Below are positions 1-4,892 of a stretch of DNA of 5,737 nucleotides, piece after piece. A program made the translations under genes and the position numbers. The stretch covers positions 1 through 5,737 of the forward strand of contig WALJ01000208.1 in assembly GCA_015522885.1 (NCBI GenBank), given 5' to 3'. Each line of letters opens with the position of its first letter. Position 1 is the first letter of the stretch. Source of the stretch: Thermoplasmata archaeon (GTDB taxonomy: Archaea; Thermoplasmatota; Thermoplasmata; WALJ01). The notes below the pieces were generated by a model. It worked only from the letters and a program-made list of their open reading frames with translations, was not told the origin of the DNA and did no database searches.

Positions 1-10
1 GTCTATCAAA

Positions 11-18
11 GATATAAG
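11..18 (+). promoter_or_regulatory. possible TATA box for a small RNA
   Basis: GATATAAG, preceded by TCAAA, resembles an archaeal TATA box with a weak BRE. Archaeal transcription usually starts about 25 bases downstream of the box centre, which would be near base 38-41, just ahead of the structured element described separately. No protein start with a ribosome binding site follows within the expected distance. The site lies at the window edge and is AT-rich, so it could be chance or belong to an upstream feature that is cut off. Confidence 0.25.
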
Positions 19-37
19 TTAACAAAGTTAGGTCGCC

Positions 38-201
38 GACTATACGTACGGAAAAATAGGCCTGAGGCGGTACAGCAACCTTAGCGCCGGAGGGCCAAGG
101 AACTGGGTGAAGACCTGTGGATTTCGGTTGAATAGACAGGTCTCACCCAATGCGAAAAAACGCAGAGGTGCATCAGATACGGGCATATCAAGTTGTTTTT
201 T
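38..201 (+). ncRNA. candidate structured small RNA, unrecognised family
   Basis: No known RNA family is recognised here. What can be seen is a run of pairing potential. A 14-bp stem (TGGGTG and AGACCTGT with one bulged A at 110, pairing with ACAGGTCTCACCCA at 136-149) has a 17-base loop. A small hairpin TGCG-A6-CGCA follows directly at 151-164. Upstream, GGCG 66-69 can pair with CGCC 85-88, nested in GGCC 59-62 with GGCC 93-96, or alternatively CCTT 79-82 with AAGG 97-100. A run of six T at 196-201 could terminate archaeal transcription, and a TATA-like box at 11-18 fits a start near 38. The next gene has its own promoter at about 268-280, which favours a separate transcript over a 5' leader. 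Both ends are guesses, and the strand is chosen only from the TATA box and T-run. A DNA-level inverted repeat is an alternative. Confidence 0.3.
104..149 (+). repeat. 14-bp inverted repeat (hairpin, one bulged base)
   Basis: Bases 104-109 pair with 144-149 and 111-118 pair with 136-143 without mismatch; only A110 is unpaired. The loop is 119-135. The symmetry itself is seen directly and does not depend on whether the region is transcribed. It is the strongest inverted repeat noticed in the first 2 kb and lies in non-coding DNA about 175 bases before the propeller gene. Confidence 0.8.
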
Positions 202-267
202 ATCGACATATTGTTCATTCAAGATAGCACGGGTTATATCGAGTTTCGGGATGAAGCCGATTGTACC

Positions 268-280
268 AAAAAACTTAAAT
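268..280 (+). promoter_or_regulatory. BRE/TATA promoter of the propeller-FN3 gene
   Basis: AAAAAAC followed by TTAAAT forms a purine-rich BRE plus TATA-like box of the usual archaeal kind. The box centre near 277 predicts transcription starting around 302-305, giving a leader of roughly 20 bases that still contains the ribosome binding site at 313-318. The geometry supports the ATG at 325 as the true start and makes longer N-terminal versions unlikely, since they would begin upstream of the promoter. Confidence 0.5.
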
Positions 281-312
281 CCGAAAGCATATACTTTTTC
301 TGGCAACATAAA

Positions 313-318
313 GAGGTG
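313..318 (+). promoter_or_regulatory. ribosome binding site deciding the 325 start
   Basis: GAGGTG sits six bases before ATG 325 and is complementary to the archaeal 16S rRNA 3' end. It selects this ATG, which opens a typical signal peptide, over in-frame ATG codons further upstream. Confidence 0.75.
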
Positions 319-324
319 CATAAA

Positions 325-2307
325 ATGAAAAAATCCATAATATTGCTGGTCGCCATAATGCTTTTCGGAAGCATATTTGTGGTGAATGTGATGGAGAGCG
401 TGCAGGGTGCGGGGGTTGCGGATACGCCGTGGCCTATGTTTCATGGTAATGTAAGGCATACAGGCCTAAGCCTTTATGACACCGCAGGGAATCACGGTAA
501 CCTGCGCTGGACATACAGAACGAGCGACAAAATATTCTCATCTGCAGCCATAGGTACCGATGGGAGCATATACTTCGGTTCGGAGGACTACTTCCTATAT
601 GCGCTGGACTCTTCCGGAAGTCAGAGATGGAGACACCGGACAGGAGACCATATAAAGTCCTCTCCCGCGGTGGCTACCGACGGAACCATATACTTCGGTT
701 CGGAGGACCATTATCTGTACGCATTGAACCCTGACGGGAGCCAGAGATGGAGATACGCTACATTCGGTGCGATAGACTCATCGCCAGCGATAGCTGCGGA
801 CGGCACCGTATACATAGGTTCAAAGGATGGGAGACTTTATGCCGTAAATCCGGACGGAACCGTCAAATGGAACTATAATACCGGAAACCAAATAGTCTAC
901 TCCTCACCAGCAATCGCTCAGGACGGCACCGTATACATAGGTTCCTACCATTCTCTCTATGCTATTAATCCTGACAGCTCCCTGAAATGGGAGTATAACA
1001 CGGGAAATAGTGTTGATTTCTCTTCTCCTGCCATAGCTAATGACGGGACCGTCTATATCGCATGCTCTGATGCTCTGGTCGCGCTCAATCCCGACGGGAG
1101 TCTCAGATGGGAATATGACCTGTCCGTCGATACTTTTGTCTCTTCACCCGCTATCGCTTCGGACGGGACCCTATATGCGGGCTCGCTCAGTGGCTATCTC
1201 TATGCCATAAATCCGGACGGCGGACTAAAATGGAGATATGACGCAGGAGGTGCCGTGTATTCTTCGGCTGCAATAGGCTCCGACGGCACCATTTATACAG
1301 GCTCCAATGATGGAGGGCTCTACGCTCTGAATCCTGATGGAACTCTAAAATGGAAATACAACACGGGAAGTGATGTGAGGGCCTCACCTGCAATAGGCTC
1401 TGACGGAACAATATATGTCGGTTCCTATAACAATTACCTCTATGTCATAGGAAACGAAGTGAAGCCTTCACCTCCTAGAAATCTGAAAGTGTCGTCATAC
1501 GGTCCGGATTATGTAAACATTACATGGGACCCTCCATTGGATAATGGTGGGAGCCCCATAACATCTTATAAAATATATAAAGGAAGTGCTTCCGGTCAGG
1601 AGAGTTATTACACCTATGTGGGTGGAAACACCCTGTATTTCCTCGACACTTCCCCGATAACAGGTGAGACAAATTACTACTATGTAACAGCACTGAGCTC
1701 CGGAGGGGAGAGTGACCCAAGCAACGAAGTATCCGTGCTACTGCCATCCACCACCCGGCCTTCTCCACCTCAGAATCTCACAGCCACCGGTAGAGACGGA
1801 TACATTGACCTTTCATGGAGCGCTCCTGTCAATGACGGCGGAAGCCAGATAACGAACTATACCATATACAGAGGTACGGAATCCGGCGGAGAAGTTCTGC
1901 TGAAGGTCGTAAGTAGCTCTGTTTTCGCATATCGGGATACGGCGGTCGACAAGGGCTACACATACTATTACTATGTGAGTGCCACGAACGGCATAGGGGA
2001 AAGCGAACACGGCAACGAGGTCAGTGCTGCGCCGAAAAGCAGCGGAACGGGAGGAAACGCTCCCTCCGATTCCACGGGGCTCCTCATTCTGGGCATTCTT
2101 ATTCTGATAGCCATAGTGCTGGCCCTTCTTTTCATCCTGAAAAAGAAAGGCTCAGGTCAGGTACAGAGCGCTGGTTATCCTCAGCAGGAGTATCAGCCGC
2201 CTCAACCCGTACAGGGCCAGCCTGAAGTGCAGCAAGAGCCTCCGCAAATACAGAGCCAGCAAGAACCTCAACAGGAAACTGAAAACATCGAACAGGATAC
2301 GCCATAA
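325..2307 (+). CDS. secreted, membrane-anchored PQQ-like beta-propeller protein with two FN3 domains
   Basis: This 660-residue protein is probably displayed on the cell surface. Residues 1-29 are a signal peptide (two Lys, then a hydrophobic stretch). Residues 72-378 contain eight PQQ-like repeats of about 40 residues, each reading roughly SSPAI-DGT-YIGS-LYALNPDGSLKWEY. The last repeat lacks its Trp-bearing strand, and LRWTYRT at 60-66 supplies it, so the ring closes as an eight-bladed propeller. FN3 domains follow at about 379-474 and 478-570 (each opens with SPP-NL, has a core Trp and ends NEVS). A transmembrane helix at 585-605 is followed by KKK and a 52-residue tail rich in Gln (17) and Pro (9), predicted cytoplasmic. 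Three N-glycosylation sequons (N398, N484, N511) all lie in FN3 domains. There is one Cys (247) and no sign of the adjacent-Cys disulfide of PQQ dehydrogenases, so an enzyme is unlikely. Binding or adhesion is an inference; the ligand is unknown. Confidence 0.93.
   Translation: MKKSIILLVAIMLFGSIFVVNVMESVQGAGVADTPWPMFHGNVRHTGLSLYDTAGNHGNLRWTYRTSDKIFSSAAIGTDGSIYFGSEDYFLYALDSSGSQRWRHRTGDHIKSSPAVATDGTIYFGSEDHYLYALNPDGSQRWRYATFGAIDSSPAIAADGTVYIGSKDGRLYAVNPDGTVKWNYNTGNQIVYSSPAIAQDGTVYIGSYHSLYAINPDSSLKWEYNTGNSVDFSSPAIANDGTVYIACSDALVALNPDGSLRWEYDLSVDTFVSSPAIASDGTLYAGSLSGYLYAINPDGGLKWRYDAGGAVYSSAAIGSDGTIYTGSNDGGLYALNPDGTLKWKYNTGSDVRASPAIGSDGTIYVGSYNNYLYVIGNEVKPSPPRNLKVSSYGPDYVNITWDPPLDNGGSPITSYKIYKGSASGQESYYTYVGGNTLYFLDTSPITGETNYYYVTALSSGGESDPSNEVSVLLPSTTRPSPPQNLTATGRDGYIDLSWSAPVNDGGSQITNYTIYRGTESGGEVLLKVVSSSVFAYRDTAVDKGYTYYYYVSATNGIGESEHGNEVSAAPKSSGTGGNAPSDSTGLLILGILILIAIVLALLFILKKKGSGQVQSAGYPQQEYQPPQPVQGQPEVQQEPPQIQSQQEPQQETENIEQDTP
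538..1458 (+). repeat. eight tandem propeller repeats, 120-123 bases each
   Basis: The repeat unit encodes one propeller blade of 40 or 41 residues, starting at residues 72, 112, 152, 193, 233, 273, 313 and 353. Most copies have diverged in DNA, but neighbours keep long identical stretches: 22 bases at 567-588 recur at 687-708, exactly 120 bases on, and 24 bases at 798-821 recur at 921-944, exactly 123 bases on. Spacing in whole codons shows these are in-frame coding repeats. Confidence 0.9.
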
Positions 2308-2331
2308 ACACTTTCACCCAACCCCTTTCAA

Positions 2332-2341
2332 TTTTTAAATA
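2332..2341 (+). promoter_or_regulatory. TATA box of the DUF763 gene, leaderless spacing
   Basis: TTTTTAAATA is centred about 26 bases before the GTG at 2363. Archaeal TATA boxes lie about 26 bases before the transcription start, so the transcript should begin at or within a base or two of the start codon. No Shine-Dalgarno occurs at a usable distance; an AGGTG at 2359-2363 runs into the start itself. The T5 run at 2332-2336 may also help terminate transcription from the upstream gene, whose stop ends at 2307. Confidence 0.6.
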
Positions 2342-2362
2342 GTATTCCATTCAGTTATAGGT

Positions 2363-3451
2363 GTGCACACCGGAATCGCTAATCTGCCGCTCCACGGAGG
2401 AAAGGCTCCGCCGTGGCTCTTCAAGAGAATGGTAAAGATGTCTGGAGCGATAGCCGAAATAGTCGTCGAGGAATACGGAACCGGAGAACTCCTGAAAAGA
2501 CTCTCGGACCCTTACTGGTTCCAATCCTTCTCATGTGCCATCGGTTTTGACTGGCATTCCTCGGGAACCACCACGGTAAGCATGGGAGCGCTCAAAGAGG
2601 CCCTGAAAGAGAGAGATATCGGAGTGGGGGTTGCGGGAGGAAAGGGTAGAACTTCCAGAAATACCCCTTATGAACTGCGAAACATGGGAAAAAGCATGAA
2701 CTTATCCGAGGAAAGCACCGAATTCCTCATAAAAGCCAGCAGGATGTCGGCAAAGGTGGACAGCGCTGCGATACAGGACAAGCACCCGATATACCACCAC
2801 ACAATGATTGTGAATGAGAACGGAGACTGGGCTGTGATACAGCAGGGAATGTGGGAAGAAAAAGGCTATGCCCGAAGGTACCACTGGTTGGGAAAAGATG
2901 TAAGAGCATTCACGGAAGAGCCTCATAAAGGAATTGTCGGCTTTAATGCGGGAAAGGCGCTCGATATGACATCGAAAGAAAGTGATAATGCGAAAAGAAT
3001 ATCCACTGACCTAGTGAATGACGGCATAGAGCACATAAAAAACGAGATTTCTTCGGTCTCACCCCAGAGAACCCTCTTTAACTTCGACAAACCCGTGAAA
3101 AAACCGGAAGTCCTGACAATGCCCGGAAGGATAAACTGGGACGCTCTAAGGGCGGCCTATGAATTCCAGCCTGAAAATTACGATGAGCTTCTCGGTGTCA
3201 GAGGTGTCGGGCCGGCGACGGTGCGTGCGCTTGCCCTCGTTTCCGAACTCGTATACGGTGAAAAGCCTTCGTGGAAGGACCCTGTGAAGTATTCGTTTAC
3301 AGTCGGCGGAAAGGACGGGGTACCGCATCCCGTGAACAAAAGGGCTATGGACGAAGCGACGAAATTCATGGAAGACGCACTCTGCATGGCAAAGCTGGGT
3401 GAAAAAGAGAGAATCGAGGCGCTCAAAAGGCTAGGAGCCGTGGCTAAGTGA
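2363..3451 (+). CDS. DUF763 family protein with C-terminal helix-hairpin-helix
   Basis: This 362-residue protein matches the DUF763 family, whose function I do not know. The start is GTG 2363, because the family's N-terminal TGIANLPLHGGKAPPWL pattern begins at once and a TATA box sits at leaderless distance. Family-like conserved blocks are seen at residues 63-70 (FDWHSSGT), 91-102 (AGGKGRTSRNTP), 134-163 (SAAIQDKHPIYHHT through WAVIQQGM) and 170-175 (ARRYHW). The clustered His, Trp, Arg and Gln suggest an active or binding site, but this is inference. Residues about 274-299 (LLGVRGVGPATVRALAL) form a helix-hairpin-helix with the GVGPAT hairpin, a motif that usually contacts the DNA backbone. 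It looks full length, with no signal peptide or membrane segment, so it is cytoplasmic. A nucleic-acid role is the best guess. Its last eight bases overlap the end of the convergent TPR gene. Confidence 0.92.
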   Translation: MHTGIANLPLHGGKAPPWLFKRMVKMSGAIAEIVVEEYGTGELLKRLSDPYWFQSFSCAIGFDWHSSGTTTVSMGALKEALKERDIGVGVAGGKGRTSRNTPYELRNMGKSMNLSEESTEFLIKASRMSAKVDSAAIQDKHPIYHHTMIVNENGDWAVIQQGMWEEKGYARRYHWLGKDVRAFTEEPHKGIVGFNAGKALDMTSKESDNAKRISTDLVNDGIEHIKNEISSVSPQRTLFNFDKPVKKPEVLTMPGRINWDALRAAYEFQPENYDELLGVRGVGPATVRALALVSELVYGEKPSWKDPVKYSFTVGGKDGVPHPVNKRAMDEATKFMEDALCMAKLGEKERIEALKRLGAVAK

Positions 3452-4691
3452 GGAGATTTCTGCACTTCTCCGCTCTTTTCTCGTTACCTATGGAGCGAAA
3501 CAGCTTCTCAGCCTTTTGCAGATATTCACCGGCTTTCTCATCCCCTATTTTTACAAGCAGTTCTCCGTAGGCCTCGTAAGCATCCGCTATCCAGTATTTG
3601 CTGTCCAGCCTTTCCTTTATCTCTATCGCCTTTTCGAACTCTCTAACAGCATCTTCGTACATCTCTTTCATAAGATGAATCTTTGCGAGGTTCATGAGGG
3701 CCATTGACATACCGAGTTCGTCGCCAACCATCTCAAATATGTTGAGTGCGTCTCTGGCATAGGATTCCGCCGTTTCCGACTGCATCGGGTCAATATAAAG
3801 CCCTGAGAGATTGGAAAGCGCCCACGCTTCCATGAGAACATAGCCGATTCTTCTGCTCTCCCACAGACCCTGAAGATAGTATGATTCCGCCTTCTGGAAC
3901 TCTCCTTTCTCTTCATACGGAACCCCAAGGTTCACATACATCTTGGCGACCTCGTTTTCAAGTTTCGACCTTTTGAAGTGCATCAATGCCTTTTCCGAAT
4001 ATTCAATATCCTTTTCGATGTCCCCCATCTCACTATAGGCATTTGCCATGCCCATTGACGAATACCCCATCAACCTGTCATCTCCGAGATCTTTCCCTAT
4101 TTTCAGGCTTTTTTTGAAGTATTCAAGGGCCTTTTCAGGCTCACCTGACCACCAGTAAACGGAACCGTATTCATACATGGTCTGACCGAGTTCATGCTTC
4201 GTGTGCGTCTCTCCCGATATGCGCTCCGCCTCTTCGAGGAGTTTCAGGGCTTTATCCTTTTTTTTCATCCTTGCAAAGACCCCGGCCATCCTGTTGTTTA
4301 TCTCTGCGACCTTGTTTTTGAAGTCACTATCCAGAGCGATTTTTTTCGCCTCTTCCATATCTTTGATAACTTCCCTGAAATCGCCTACCATCAGAGCGCT
4401 GTTTCCCATATCCATCAGTGCTTCCAATCTTGCATGCGGGTCCTTCCGGGTCCTCAGAATCTTTCCCTTGGAAGCCACCTCTCTCATTATCCTCTTCCTT
4501 ATTGTTCTGGCCTTCTTCTCGCCGAACATGGCAGCGGCTTCCGAAATCGCCTTTGTTATCAGAGGAATGTCGTCCAGACCTATCTTCTGCTTCGGTATTG
4601 CGAGTTCACTGAGCTGTTTATCAAGGATGTATCCTCCGAGTTCCGGGATCTCCTCCTCAGCTATGCTGTATATCTGCTCGTAGACTTCCAC
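3444..4691 (-). CDS. TPR-repeat protein with unrecognised N-terminal domain
   Basis: This 415-residue, probably soluble protein starts at GTG 4691, placed about 26 bases after a TATA box with no Shine-Dalgarno. Residues about 88-401 hold eight tetratricopeptide repeats at a regular 40-residue pitch (starting near 88, 128, 169, 209, 249, 289, 329 and 368). Signatures include YEYGSVYWWSGEPEKALEYF and LSNLSGLYI; the 40-residue pitch resembles the kinesin-light-chain/TPR_12 style. Such superhelices bind peptides or proteins, so a scaffold or regulatory adaptor is likely. Residues 1-80 are not TPR: a helical region with DDIPLITKAISEAAAMFGEKKA and then a strongly basic stretch (RTIRKRIMREVASKGKILRTRK, about 62-83) that I cannot assign. 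The basic stretch might touch nucleic acid or an acidic partner. It has no signal peptide or membrane segment. It is divergent from acs across a shared control region and convergent with the DUF763 gene. Confidence 0.9.
   Translation of the reverse strand: MEVYEQIYSIAEEEIPELGGYILDKQLSELAIPKQKIGLDDIPLITKAISEAAAMFGEKKARTIRKRIMREVASKGKILRTRKDPHARLEALMDMGNSALMVGDFREVIKDMEEAKKIALDSDFKNKVAEINNRMAGVFARMKKKDKALKLLEEAERISGETHTKHELGQTMYEYGSVYWWSGEPEKALEYFKKSLKIGKDLGDDRLMGYSSMGMANAYSEMGDIEKDIEYSEKALMHFKRSKLENEVAKMYVNLGVPYEEKGEFQKAESYYLQGLWESRRIGYVLMEAWALSNLSGLYIDPMQSETAESYARDALNIFEMVGDELGMSMALMNLAKIHLMKEMYEDAVREFEKAIEIKERLDSKYWIADAYEAYGELLVKIGDEKAGEYLQKAEKLFRSIGNEKRAEKCRNLLT
3452..3480 (+). terminator. 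weak candidate terminator after the DUF763 gene
   Basis: GGAGA 3452-3456 can pair with TCTCC 3467-3471, followed by GCTCTTTTC with a run of four T. It begins directly after the DUF763 stop and lies inside the coding region of the convergent TPR gene. The stem is short and the T-run modest, so this is only a possible site of 3' end formation. Confidence 0.25.
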
Positions 4692-4713
4692 GATAGTTTT
4701 GTTTTGTTTCTGC

Positions 4714-4721
4714 TATAAAAA
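4714..4721 (-). promoter_or_regulatory. TATA box of the TPR gene, leaderless spacing
   Basis: On the minus strand this reads TTTTTATA, centred 26-27 bases before the GTG start at 4691. Between box and start the sequence is A/C-rich with no Shine-Dalgarno, so the mRNA probably begins at the start codon. The arrangement matches the DUF763 gene. Confidence 0.6.
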
Positions 4722-4753
4722 GGTATCCCGTATTTTTACTAAAATAGATTTGA

Positions 4754-4771
4754 CTTCATTTATAAATGAAG
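4754..4771. promoter_or_regulatory. perfect 18-bp palindrome, possible shared operator
   Basis: CTTCATTTATAAATGAAG is identical to its reverse complement. Its centre (4762/4763) lies within about 4 bp of the midpoint between the predicted starts of the divergent TPR (about 4691) and acs (about 4843) transcripts. A dimeric regulator could bind here and act on both. The core TTTATAAA could also serve as a TATA box in either direction, which would give acs a longer leader of about 100 bases. The symmetry is seen; its use is inferred. Confidence 0.5.
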
Positions 4772-4792
4772 CTGTTTTTACATTAAGACGAT

Positions 4793-4835
4793 GAGAAAAC
4801 AGGGAAAAAGTGTTATATATCCAGCCTGTTTCCTC
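4793..4835. promoter_or_regulatory. inverted repeat bracketing the acs TATA box
   Basis: GAGAAAACAGG at 4793-4803 is matched in inverse by CCTGTTTCCTC at 4825-4835, with 10 of 11 positions complementary. The 21-base spacer contains the purine-rich BRE-like stretch and the TTATATAT box. Half-site centres are 32 bp apart, close to three helical turns, so a protein dimer or looped pair would sit on one face of the DNA over the core promoter. This is an operator candidate; no regulator is identified in the window. Confidence 0.4.
4802..4820 (+). promoter_or_regulatory. BRE/TATA promoter of acs
   Basis: GGGAAAAAG followed by TG and TTATATAT (4813-4820) has the layout of a good archaeal BRE plus TATA box. 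The box centre near 4816 predicts a transcription start near 4842-4844 and a leader of about 50 bases that includes the full Shine-Dalgarno at 4881-4886. Confidence 0.6.
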
Positions 4836-4870
4836 GATTTATCCCTTTTCATAAGATTGGGAAAAATCGA
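4834..4870 (+). repeat. imperfect 12-bp inverted repeat over the predicted acs transcription start
   Basis: TCGATTTATCCC at 4834-4845 pairs with GGGAAAAATCGA at 4859-4870 at 11 of 12 positions; A4841 and A4863 are the mismatch. The 13-base loop is 4846-4858, and the right arm ends ten bases before the Shine-Dalgarno. If transcription starts near 4843, most of the left arm is not transcribed, so a DNA operator at the start site fits better than an RNA switch. If the upstream palindrome acts as TATA box, the whole hairpin would lie in the leader. Confidence 0.45.
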
Positions 4871-4880
4871 CAAAAGCAAA

Positions 4881-4886
4881 AGGAGG
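4881..4886 (+). promoter_or_regulatory. strong ribosome binding site of acs
   Basis: AGGAGG, a full Shine-Dalgarno, lies six bases before ATG 4893 and fixes that codon as the start. It contrasts with the two leaderless genes next to it and suggests efficient translation. Confidence 0.85.
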
Positions 4887-4892
4887 ATTCAA

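Noticed and set aside
31..115. Resemblance to a SAM-clan riboswitch (GGTC/GACC closing pair, CAGCAACC, GGGTGAAGACC)
   Set aside because: Only short pieces match from memory. I could not place the conserved core or a standard multi-stem fold, and the gene downstream has no link to methionine or SAM. A covariance-model search would settle it.
119..135. T-arm-like GGTTGAAT inside the hairpin loop, as a sign of a tRNA
   Set aside because: There is no acceptor stem, D-arm or anticodon arm around it.
193..324. A 44-residue N-terminal extension of the propeller protein, starting at ATG 193
   Set aside because: It would begin upstream of the probable promoter at 268-280, has no Shine-Dalgarno, and would bury the clear signal peptide; ATG 325 has a ribosome binding site and starts the signal peptide.
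40..459. Minus-strand open frame of 139 codons across the upstream region
   Set aside because: It overlaps the propeller gene's promoter and signal peptide in antisense, shows no family likeness, and its CGN and TTG codons differ from the AGA/AGG-rich usage of the real genes. A shorter gene inside it (about 48 codons from 185) cannot be fully excluded but has no support.
538..1458. Regularly spaced DNA repeats as a CRISPR-like or satellite array
   Set aside because: The spacing is in whole codons and the unit encodes a propeller blade, so these are coding repeats.
4194..4718. Plus-strand open frame of 174 codons opposite the TPR gene
   Set aside because: It is antisense to a well-supported TPR protein, has no family features, and runs through the TPR promoter.
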